From assembly GCA_027346925.1 (NCBI GenBank), contig DAIERH010000166.1, positions 1-5,422 on the forward strand: a DNA stretch of 5,422 bases. The letters run 5' to 3'. This stretch comes from Geobacter sp. (GTDB lineage: Bacteria > Desulfobacterota > Desulfuromonadia > Geobacterales > Pseudopelobacteraceae). This document shows, piece by piece, positions 1 to 5,422 of this stretch. The notes beneath the pieces were generated by a model. The model was not told the DNA's origin. It saw nothing but the letters and a program-made list of their open reading frames with translations, and searched no databases. The number at the start of each line of letters is the position of its first letter. Position 1 is the stretch's first letter. The translations under genes were made by a program, and so were the position numbers.

Positions 1-18
1 GTTTCAATAAGTTGAGAC
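1..18. repeat. Hairpin at the window edge
   Basis: GTTTCAA (1-7) can pair with TTGAGAC (12-18) across a 4-base loop, giving seven pairs including one G-U. No T-run follows on the plus strand. On the minus strand the downstream side lies outside the window, so it could be the stem of a terminator for a gene ending just to the left, but this cannot be judged here. Confidence 0.3.
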
Positions 19-55
19 AACAGCCCGTTAGACCGGCGTCCATGCCCGCTCCATC

Positions 56-73
56 TTTTGCGTTCATGCAAAA
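56..73. promoter_or_regulatory. Palindrome A, TTTTGC-N6-GCAAAA (possible operator)
   Basis: This is a perfect dyad: TTTTGC (56-61), six bases, then GCAAAA (68-73). The same half-sites with the same 6-base spacer recur at 192-209 and 225-242. A repeated two-fold symmetric site of this size is typical of a dimeric helix-turn-helix regulator, but the regulator is not identified. The same bases also fit an overlapping RNA-type hairpin: TTGCGT (58-63) with ACGCAA (79-84), and CAT (65-67) with ATG (74-76). This copy may therefore be part of a structured element instead. Confidence 0.45.
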
Positions 74-118
74 ATGCGACGCAAGGAGTGCCGGACACCG
101 GGATGCCCTCGAACTGAT

Positions 119-139
119 AAAGACTTTTGTGGTCTTTTT
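119..139 (+). terminator. Weak terminator-like hairpin with T-run
   Basis: AAAGAC (119-124) pairs perfectly with GTCTTT (132-137) across a 7-base loop, and the right arm runs into TTTTT (135-139). The form is that of a factor-independent terminator, but the stem is only six pairs with two G-C pairs, so it is weak. It would end plus-strand transcription entering from the left, upstream of the methyltransferase. It could also be chance in A+T-rich DNA. Confidence 0.35.
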
Positions 140-140
140 G

Positions 141-167
141 GATAATCAGTGATATCAATTTGTTATC
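141..167. repeat. Imperfect dyad centred near GATATC
   Basis: GATAA (141-145) and TTATC (163-167) are inverted copies whose axis lies within one base of the palindrome GATATC (151-156). With one base inserted, the pairing extends inward on both sides. It may be a protein-binding site or simply a feature of A+T-rich spacer DNA. Confidence 0.25.
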
Positions 168-191
168 TTGGCGCAGCCGAATGAGAACTGA

Positions 192-209
192 GTTTGCAAT
201 AATGCAAAA
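192..209. promoter_or_regulatory. Palindrome B, GTTTGC-N6-GCAAAA (possible operator)
   Basis: This is the second copy of the TTTTGC-N6-GCAAAA dyad, with one mismatch in the left half (G for T at 192) and a perfect right half at 204-209. The spacer is AATAAT. It starts 33 bp before palindrome C, about three helical turns, so two bound dimers would lie on roughly the same face of the DNA. It is 47 bp upstream of the methyltransferase start and is most simply read as an operator for that gene. This is inference from symmetry and repetition. Confidence 0.5.
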
Positions 210-224
210 CAGAGTTTTCGACAA

Positions 225-242
225 TTTCGCACTATTGCAAAA
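225..242. promoter_or_regulatory. Palindrome C, TTTCGC-N6-GCAAAA (possible operator)
   Basis: This is the third copy, with one mismatch in the left half (C for T at 228) and a perfect right half at 237-242. Only five bases separate it from the GGGGA ribosome binding sequence of the methyltransferase gene. A protein bound here would block transcription entering the gene, or elongation at its very start, which suggests repression. Bases 233-241 are also the exact reverse complement of 193-201, so the leader RNA could fold B against C. Confidence 0.5.
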
Positions 243-247
243 CTACT

Positions 248-252
248 GGGGA
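248..252 (+). promoter_or_regulatory. Ribosome binding site of the methyltransferase gene
   Basis: GGGGA lies four bases before the ATG at 257. It is a moderate match to the Shine-Dalgarno consensus with slightly short spacing. It favours 257 as the start, as does the family-like N-terminal sequence that follows directly. Confidence 0.55.
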
Positions 253-256
253 TGCC

Positions 257-829
257 ATGGAATCGGACAGGACCAAATGGAATCAACGCTTCGAGTCGGA
301 GGATTCGTTCCTCGGTGAACGCCCCTCGCCTTTCCTGGTCAGGGAGATGGAGCGGATCAAGCGCCTGGCGCCCGGCGTGAAGGCGCTGGACATCGCCTGC
401 GGCGAAGGACGCAACAGCATCTTCCTGGCGCAACACGGGTTCAGGGTGACTGGCCTGGACATATCCGACGTGGGGATTGCCAAGGGGATCAGGCGGGCCG
501 ACAACGCCGGGGTGCGGGTGGAGTTCCGGCAGACGGATCTGGAGGGTTATCGTATTTGCGAGAGCTTTGACCTGATAATCAATTTCAACTTTTTACTCAG
601 GGAGTTGATTCCCGAAGAGGTGGGCGCACTGACGCCGGGCGGCCTGCTGCTGTTCGACACCATACTGGAATCACCGCACCTGCTGGCCAGCCACAATCCG
701 GCCTACCTGCTCGGCCGGGGCGAATTGCGGCAAATATTCACTGCCTATGATGGCGATATCCTTTTCGAGGAGGAAATGGAACAGGGTGAGATGCCGACCA
801 GCCGCCTGATGTTCAGGAAAAGTGGATAG
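257..829 (+). CDS. Class I SAM-dependent methyltransferase (TehB/type 11-like)
   Basis: This 190-residue, probably cytoplasmic protein transfers a methyl group from S-adenosylmethionine to an unknown acceptor. The Rossmann-fold signatures are in order. Motif I is the glycine-rich SAM loop DIACGEGR (residues 45-52) after a beta strand. D68 in VTGLDIS is the usual acidic residue that binds the ribose. An acidic QTDLEG segment lies near 92-97, motif IV-like FDLIINF at 104-110, and a TPGGLLLFDTI strand at 126-136. The N-terminal pattern KWNQRFESED followed by ERPSPFLV is common in small TehB-like methyltransferases, and the length (E. coli TehB is about 200 residues) fits a complete protein. There is no signal peptide or membrane segment. 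Tellurite or thiopurine activity cannot be assigned from sequence alone. The middle (541-600) is only about 38% G+C and uses TTA, ATA and AGG codons, unlike 361-420. It is convergent with gltB, with a 5-bp gap. Confidence 0.85.
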   Translation: MESDRTKWNQRFESEDSFLGERPSPFLVREMERIKRLAPGVKALDIACGEGRNSIFLAQHGFRVTGLDISDVGIAKGIRRADNAGVRVEFRQTDLEGYRICESFDLIINFNFLLRELIPEEVGALTPGGLLLFDTILESPHLLASHNPAYLLGRGELRQIFTAYDGDILFEEEMEQGEMPTSRLMFRKSG

Positions 830-853
830 GCTGCCTACTCGGTGCTGGTCGGC
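793..853. repeat. Nested inverted repeats spanning the convergent stop codons
   Basis: GCCGACCAGC (793-802) and GCTGGTCGGC (844-853) are perfect 10-bp inverted copies. They enclose the ends of both genes (stops at 827-829 and 835-837). Inside lie a perfect small hairpin, CCTGA-TGT-TCAGG (805-817), and the palindrome TAGGC-T-GCCTA (827-837), whose arms begin and end with the two stop codons. Folded, the transcript of either strand could form a three-way junction. There is no T-run, so it is not a classical factor-independent terminator. It may mark or protect the 3' ends of both mRNAs. The symmetry is seen directly and the role is inferred. Confidence 0.5.
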
Positions 854-3800
854 TGGATCACCTGCTTCTCCGGCACAACCTTTACGAAGCGCTCGCGGCA
901 GCGGGCCATGACATCGGCCAGCCAGTCTGCCTCCTCCACCTGATGGGAGTGGAGCAGTTCCCGGTGGTACTTCCCGAGCAACTCCTCCAGCGAGGCCACA
1001 TCCTCTTCCTCCAGGTCGCGGATCTCCACCCCCGCCCCCCTGGCCAGCCTGGCCCTGAGCGCATCGCGGTCGAATCCCATCTCCCGGTCCAGGTGGCAGT
1101 AAAGGATGCCGCCCGTCATACCGGAGCAGAGCCAGGGACCGGGATCACCCAGCACCACCACCCTGCCGGCGGTCATGTACTCGCAGGCAAAGCCCTTCAG
1201 GTTGGCCCGGCCCGCCAGGTTGCCCAGGGAGTCGTCGATGGGGGTGCGGATGCGCCCCCCCAGCACCACGTCGGCCCCGGACAGGCGGATGCAGGCCCGG
1301 CTGTCCGCATCCCCCTGGATGATGAAGGTCCCCCCCAGGGCGCCGTAGGCCAGCCCCTTGCCAACCGAGCCCCCTACCCGCACGCCGTTTCTGTTCTCCC
1401 CCTTGAGGATCACGATCTTCCCCCCCTGCGTGGACTTACCCACCCCGTCCTGGGCGCCCCCTTCCACGCGGATGGCGATGTGAGGTATGGTGAAGGCCCC
1501 CAGGCCGTTGCCGGGAATGGAATCACGGTGGAAGTGGAGCAGGGTCTCGCAGTCGGCGCTGAAGCGCCCCTCCCGCCAGCCGCGCACCATGGTGCCTGCC
1601 AGGTGGGTGCCGATGGCCCGGTCGGAACTGGTGGCGCTGTCGTCGTCGTAGCGCACCCGCTCCTCCCCCGCGGCAAAGGCATCCCCCACCAGGGATGAGA
1701 TCAGGGATGTCAGGTAGTTGAGCGGCTTGCGGATGATGCGCACCTCGCTCTCCACCTCCGGTGCGGCGTCCGTGGCGGGCGGTGTCAGCAGGCCGGACAG
1801 GTCCAGGCGCTCCAAGCCGCGAGCCTGGACCAGCAGGTCGGACCGCCCCACCAGATCCTGGGTGCGGCGATGCCCTAGCTTGGCGGTCAGTATCCTGATC
1901 TCCCGGCCCATGCCGCGGAAGAAGGTGGTTTCGTAGATCACACCGTTTTCCAGCACCCGCGGCACGAAGCGCTTCAGTCCCTTGTGCTCTGCCTCCTCAA
2001 TGGTCTCGATCTGGGTGGCGATCCCCACGTGGCAGGTGCCCAGATGGCAGCCGCGACAGGTGGTGCAGCCGATGATCACCATGGCCATGGTGCCGAAACC
2101 GACCCGGTTGGCCCCCAGAAGCATCAGCTTGATGACGTCACGGCCGGTGCGGGCGCCGCCGTCGGCCCAGATCTCCACCCGTTCGCGCATGCCGGCCTCC
2201 ACCAGGGCCCGGTGGGCCTCGGCCACGCCGATCTCGGCCGGCAGGCCGACGAACTTGATGGCGTGCTTGCGGGCCGCGCCGGTGCCGCCGTCATAGCCGC
2301 TGATGGTGATGATGTCGGCCCCTGCCTTGGCGATGCCCAGGGCAATGGTGGCGATGCCTGCCACGGCCGGCACCTTGACCGAGATGCGGGCGCTGGGGTT
2401 GGCGGTACGTAACTCCTCGATGATCTGGGCCAGGTCCTCGATGGAGTAGATGTCGTGGTTGTTGGAGGGGGAGATCAGCGACACCCCCGGCGTGGCGTGC
2501 CGGGCCGCCGCGATCTTGGGGGTGACCTTGAAGCCGGGCAGATGCCCCCCCTCCCCCGGCTTGGCCCCCTGGCCAACCTTGATCTCCAGGATATCGGCCG
2601 AGTTCAGGAACTCCATGGACACCCCGAACCGGCCCGAGGCGATCTGCTGCCCCCTGTTCCTCCGGTACTTGCCCAGCATGTCGGCGATTTCGCCCCCCTC
2701 GCCGTTCATGCCGACGATGTTCAGCCGCCGGGCCGCCTCGGCGTAGATGCGGAACGGGGTCTCCCCCTGGGAACCGAAGCTCATGGCCGAGAACAGGATC
2801 GGCAGGTCGTGGGTGCCGACCGTGGTATCCACCTCCTCAGGGTCCACGGACAACTCCTCCGGGTAACGGAGGTCGATCAGGTGGCGGATGGCCGTGGGGT
2901 GCTCTCCTTCCAGTTGCTGGATCAGGCGCGACAGGTCGGCATAGGTCTCCTCCATCTTGGCCACCTGGCCCACCATCTTCCAGATGCGTGGGTAGAGGCG
3001 GAACTGCACCGGCACCGGCTGTTTCTCCTTACTGCGCGCCACGGCGGTACGCGCCTTGTTCTCCGCCTCCAACAACTCGAGGGTCAGCCCCCCTCGACCT
3101 GAGCCGCAGAAGTTGGGGGTCTCGAAGATCGCCGCAAGATGGCTGCACAGGCCGATGGAGGCGAAGTACTTGCCGTAGCCGCCGATCTCGTGGGTCCCCA
3201 TGGTGGAGATGACCTTTTCCAGCCCCTTGGCAAGTACCCCCAGCAGGTTCGCGGCGCCGTCGACATGCTCGCGGGCCTGCTCCCACATCAGGTAGGGGCA
3301 GAGGGCGTCGGCCCCCATCCCCTTGGCGAAGATCAGGTCGTGCAGGTTGCGCAGGGCGCCGGAGCGCACCAAGATCGAGACCTTGCGGCGCAGGCTCAGG
3401 CCGTTGTCGTCCTTCGTCTCCTTGAGCGCCTTGTGCAGCACCGCCACCACCAGGAAGGGATCGAGAAAATCCTGGCTGGGGGTGAAGGCGGTGCCGTCAT
3501 CCAATAACAGGACGCGCACCCCTCCCCTGACCGCCGCTATGGCCTCCAGCGTCAGGCGCGTCAGGGCCTGGTGCAGCGACTCGTCTCGCCCCATGGAACA
3601 GGCCAGTACACGGCTGCGCCCCCTGCCCGCCCAGCCCAGGAGGGCCTCCAGGGTGGTAGTGCCGAACTCCCGGGCAAGCGCCGCCTCATCTACACCAGCG
3701 GCCAGGCGGCTGCCGCCCAGAAGCAGCGGCACGGCCAGCTCCAGGGCCGGCTGGGGGATGCCGGCCAGGCTTGGCCGGGGACCGATGTAGACCCTGGTGG

Positions 3801-5367
3801 AGAAGTGTTCCGACTCCCGTTCCCGGTCGATGGCCGGATTGGTCACCACCGCCACCTGTTCCTTGAAATAGTCGGACAGGTTCTGGCGCGACAGTGACAG
3901 GGCCGCCAGGGGGCCGTCGTAACCCAATGAGGCTATGGGGTCCCGGCCGCTCTGTGCCATCTCCCGCAGGTTCTGCACATCCGTGGATTTCCAGGCCAGG
4001 GCCGACAGCAGGTTGTCCAGCCCCAGCTTGCCATTCTTTAGCCATGCCGGCAGCAACCTCGTGCCAGGCGCCTCGACAATATCCTCACCCTTGCCCAAAG
4101 CCCTGGCCTGTGCCGCGAGACTGGTCCGCTTGCGGAACAGGCTGAAGACCTCTCGCCGCAGGTCGTGGTGTTCCAGAAGAAGGGGCGTCTTGCCCGGCAC
4201 CAGCCGCACCCCCAGCTTTTCCCCCGGCGCCAGGGGCTTGGGGTCGTGCAGGATCTCCTCATGGGGCACTACCCCCAGTTCCGAGGAGGCGAACAGCTCC
4301 TTGTCCGTCTCCCCCACCCACAGGGGGCGCAGCCCCATGGCATCCACGCTGAACACGCAACGGTCCCGGTGGCGGGAGATGATGGCGGCCGGCCCCTGGG
4401 CGCTGGCGGTCAGGAAGCGGCGGAACCAGGAGTACATGGCCCGCTGGTCCGGCTCCATGGCGTCCATGGCGCTGAATATCGGCGGAAAGACCATCTCCAT
4501 TGCCTCGAACAGGGTCAGGCCGTACCGGCAAATCAGCCCCTCCAGGGTGCGGTTCAGGTCCTGGGAGTCGCTGCCGCCATGGGGCAGCGTGATCCCCAGC
4601 ATCCGCGCCTCCTCCCGCAGGCGGGCGATGGTATTGATCTCGCCGTTGTGGCCCAGCAGGGAAAAGGGCTGGGCCCTGAGCACCGTGGGCATGGTGTTGG
4701 TGGAGTAACGGCTGTGGCCAATGGTCACACCGGACAGGAAGTCGCGCCGTTTCAGTTCCGGGTAATAGCGCGGCAGGATCTCCGGCGCCCCGTGGACCTT
4801 GTAGGCCGCGACATGGTTTGACAGAGAAGCCACCTGTACCGGAAACTCCCCTTCCAGGGCCACCTGGAGTTCAAACAGCCGGCAGGCCGTATCCGTTGGC
4901 CGGGGGTCAAGCAGGGCCAGTTGCCAGATCAGCGGCTCCCCCAGCCGGGCTCTGGCCGCCAGCACCTCGCTGCGTACGGGCGCGGCGCGCTCCACCAGCA
5001 GTTCCAGGCCGGCCTGGCGGATGCGTTCCAGGATGGCGTCCTGCAACCGGGGATGCCGGGCAAGGTCGCCCTGGTCGATCAGCAGATGGCCGACGCAGAA
5101 CCCGGGATCGTCGGCCAGGACCTCCGGACGCCCGGCATTGGCCAGTATCCCGGCCCAGATCAAGCGGGGAATATCGGTCAGGATGCCGCAACCGTCCCCC
5201 TCGCCGTTGATCTCGCCGGCCCGGTGCCCCATCTTGATCAGGGCCTCGATGGTGCGCTGGACATTGCCATGGGAGGGGCGGCCGGACTTATTGATGTAAC
5301 AGATGATGGCGCAGGCATCGCGCTCTTGCGGGACAAGTCCGGAAGAATCGGGATCAGGTCTGAACAT
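835..5367 (-). CDS. gltB: Glutamate synthase large (alpha) subunit, divergent branch
   Basis: Glutamate synthase makes two glutamates from glutamine and 2-oxoglutarate in the cytoplasm. All four GltB domains are present (1510 residues from the start chosen; family about 1500). Residues 19-417 are the class II glutamine amidotransferase, with nucleophile Cys19 after an 18-residue propeptide, HSRYSTNT at 218-225, oxyanion-hole HNGEIN at 240-245 and SDS at 266-268. Residues 447-732 are the central domain, including DYFKEQVAVVTNPAID at 499-514. Residues 785-1167 are the FMN-binding synthase barrel, with GQGAKPGEGGHLPG at 932-945, HDIYSIEDLA at 971-980 and SGYDGGTGAA at 1023-1032. The Fe-S ligands follow as C1101-x5-C1107-x4-C1112, with an extra C1104. 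Residues 1213-1425 are the GXGXG beta-helix. Several signatures are atypical: CAI instead of CG at the nucleophile, HRAGEINGEGDG, and SNNHD in the FMN domain. The start at 5367 has GGAG five bases upstream. An in-frame ATG at 5406 would add 13 residues but has no such site. No gltD follows, so the electron donor is unknown. Confidence 0.95.
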   Translation of the reverse strand: MFRPDPDSSGLVPQERDACAIICYINKSGRPSHGNVQRTIEALIKMGHRAGEINGEGDGCGILTDIPRLIWAGILANAGRPEVLADDPGFCVGHLLIDQGDLARHPRLQDAILERIRQAGLELLVERAAPVRSEVLAARARLGEPLIWQLALLDPRPTDTACRLFELQVALEGEFPVQVASLSNHVAAYKVHGAPEILPRYYPELKRRDFLSGVTIGHSRYSTNTMPTVLRAQPFSLLGHNGEINTIARLREEARMLGITLPHGGSDSQDLNRTLEGLICRYGLTLFEAMEMVFPPIFSAMDAMEPDQRAMYSWFRRFLTASAQGPAAIISRHRDRCVFSVDAMGLRPLWVGETDKELFASSELGVVPHEEILHDPKPLAPGEKLGVRLVPGKTPLLLEHHDLRREVFSLFRKRTSLAAQARALGKGEDIVEAPGTRLLPAWLKNGKLGLDNLLSALAWKSTDVQNLREMAQSGRDPIASLGYDGPLAALSLSRQNLSDYFKEQVAVVTNPAIDRERESEHFSTRVYIGPRPSLAGIPQPALELAVPLLLGGSRLAAGVDEAALAREFGTTTLEALLGWAGRGRSRVLACSMGRDESLHQALTRLTLEAIAAVRGGVRVLLLDDGTAFTPSQDFLDPFLVVAVLHKALKETKDDNGLSLRRKVSILVRSGALRNLHDLIFAKGMGADALCPYLMWEQAREHVDGAANLLGVLAKGLEKVISTMGTHEIGGYGKYFASIGLCSHLAAIFETPNFCGSGRGGLTLELLEAENKARTAVARSKEKQPVPVQFRLYPRIWKMVGQVAKMEETYADLSRLIQQLEGEHPTAIRHLIDLRYPEELSVDPEEVDTTVGTHDLPILFSAMSFGSQGETPFRIYAEAARRLNIVGMNGEGGEIADMLGKYRRNRGQQIASGRFGVSMEFLNSADILEIKVGQGAKPGEGGHLPGFKVTPKIAAARHATPGVSLISPSNNHDIYSIEDLAQIIEELRTANPSARISVKVPAVAGIATIALGIAKAGADIITISGYDGGTGAARKHAIKFVGLPAEIGVAEAHRALVEAGMRERVEIWADGGARTGRDVIKLMLLGANRVGFGTMAMVIIGCTTCRGCHLGTCHVGIATQIETIEEAEHKGLKRFVPRVLENGVIYETTFFRGMGREIRILTAKLGHRRTQDLVGRSDLLVQARGLERLDLSGLLTPPATDAAPEVESEVRIIRKPLNYLTSLISSLVGDAFAAGEERVRYDDDSATSSDRAIGTHLAGTMVRGWREGRFSADCETLLHFHRDSIPGNGLGAFTIPHIAIRVEGGAQDGVGKSTQGGKIVILKGENRNGVRVGGSVGKGLAYGALGGTFIIQGDADSRACIRLSGADVVLGGRIRTPIDDSLGNLAGRANLKGFACEYMTAGRVVVLGDPGPWLCSGMTGGILYCHLDREMGFDRDALRARLARGAGVEIRDLEEEDVASLEELLGKYHRELLHSHQVEEADWLADVMARCRERFVKVVPEKQVIQPTSTE

Positions 5368-5372
5368 GGGAA

Positions 5373-5376
5373 CTCC
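5373..5376 (-). promoter_or_regulatory. Ribosome binding site deciding the gltB start
   Basis: On the minus strand GGAG (within CTGGAG) lies five bases before the ATG at 5367. The other in-frame ATG, at 5406, is preceded by ATAACCCTGG, with no purine-rich site. This favours 5367 as the start and gives a propeptide of 18 residues before the catalytic cysteine, within the short range usual for GltB precursors. Confidence 0.65.
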
Positions 5377-5411
5377 AGGGGATGAATTCGCTCGGTTGCG
5401 CTTCATCCAGG

Positions 5412-5420
5412 GTTATAACA
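5412..5420 (-). promoter_or_regulatory. Extended -10 promoter element of gltB
   Basis: On the minus strand TGTTATAAC reads as an extended -10 element (TGn plus TATAAC, one mismatch to TATAAT). The predicted transcription start falls near 5404-5406, giving a leader of about 38 bases before the ATG at 5367. The -35 region would lie beyond the window edge and cannot be checked. The TAA inside this element (5413-5415) is also the in-frame stop that closes the gltB reading frame upstream, so the gene is complete here. Confidence 0.45.
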
Positions 5421-5422
5421 GA

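Larger units (their letters stand above)
1..256. other. Intergenic region with clustered dyads, no gene recognised
   Basis: I find no credible gene here. One plus-strand frame is open from the left edge to a TGA at 150-152 (about 49 codons), but its codon choice lacks the strong G/C third-position bias of gltB and I recognise nothing in its translation. Base composition drops sharply: about 37% G+C at 121-240 by hand count, against about 72% in sampled coding lines. The region holds three copies of one 18-bp palindrome, a hairpin at the left edge, a weak terminator-like hairpin and an imperfect dyad around GATATC at 151-156. I could not find a convincing sigma-70 pair or a sigma-54 (GG-N10-GC type) promoter for the gene that follows. 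A reasonable reading is the control region of the methyltransferase gene plus the 3' flank of something to the left. Confidence 0.7.

Noticed and set aside
1..23. GTTTCAATAAG start resembling the 5' edge of a CRISPR repeat
   Set aside because: It occurs once only, with no second copy or spacer pattern in the window; a simple hairpin explains its symmetry.
3..152. Open plus-strand frame from the left edge to TGA at 150-152, possible tail of an upstream gene
   Set aside because: About 49 codons with no recognisable motif and weak third-position G/C bias compared with gltB. A real gene end cannot be excluded without the sequence to the left.
167..183. TTGGCGCAGCCGAATGA as a sigma-54 promoter
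   Set aside because: The -24-like TTGGCGC is present but the TTGC expected at -12 is missing at the right spacing. TTCGCAC-TA-TTGC at 227-238 has too short a spacer.
218..247. TCGACA (218-223) as a -35 box for the methyltransferase
   Set aside because: It matches five of six bases, but no acceptable -10 lies 16-18 bases downstream, and the start would fall on the ribosome binding site.
1255..1261. Runs of seven C (G on the coding strand) at 1255-1261, 1420-1426 and near 2525-2560 as slippage or phase-variation sites
   Set aside because: Each encodes conserved Gly-Gly pairs in the correct frame of GltB; they are expected from Gly codons in G+C-rich DNA and the frame is intact throughout.
943..1698. 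Long plus-strand open frame opposite the gltB 3' part (also 2455-3102, 3139-3507, 4165-4821 and others)
   Set aside because: These are antisense shadows of a G+C-rich gene: low-complexity G/A/P/R/H-rich translations, no domains, and fully covered by the clear four-domain GltB reading frame.
5374..5412. Direct repeat TCCAGGG at 5374-5380 and 5406-5412, 32 bp apart
   Set aside because: Only seven bases; one copy is part of the ribosome binding site region and the other abuts the upstream ATG. Likely chance.

Overview
The window holds two convergent protein genes and one regulatory-looking gap. I see no RNA gene, mobile element or CRISPR array. Most of it (about 835 to 5367, minus strand) is one intact gene for the large (alpha) subunit of glutamate synthase, gltB. 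On the plus strand, 257-829 encodes a small class I SAM-dependent methyltransferase. The two stop codons are only 5 bp apart.

Organism: the coding DNA is G+C rich (two sample lines, 361-420 and 2521-2580, are each about 72% G+C by hand count). The gap at 121-240 is only about 37%. The GltB protein belongs to a branch that departs from the textbook proteobacterial GltB at the catalytic Cys and around the FMN site. From memory I associate that branch with anaerobes such as Desulfuromonadales/Geobacter relatives and some Firmicutes. Together with the G+C content this suggests a Geobacter-like deltaproteobacterium. This is inference, not proof.

Layout: 1-256 is an A+T-rich intergenic region with several dyads. 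Three of them (56-73, 192-209, 225-242) are the same 18-bp palindrome, TTTTGC-N6-GCAAAA. Two are 33 bp apart and the last ends just before the methyltransferase ribosome binding site, which looks like an operator array. A weak terminator-like hairpin lies at 119-139. The methyltransferase follows (257-829). The junction of the two genes is spanned by a perfect 10-bp inverted repeat (793-802/844-853) that encloses both stop codons. gltB then runs leftward from about 5367. Its start region has a good GGAG ribosome binding site, and an extended -10 promoter element lies at the right edge of the window.

Function: GltB would take ammonia from glutamine and pass it to 2-oxoglutarate to make glutamate, using FMN and an iron-sulphur cluster. 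The electron-donating partner (GltD or ferredoxin) is not in the window, and the slot directly downstream of gltB is taken by the convergent methyltransferase. I see no functional link between the two genes. The most interesting points are the repeated palindromes, the nested dyads over the gene junction, and the unusual active-site and Fe-S signatures of this GltB.
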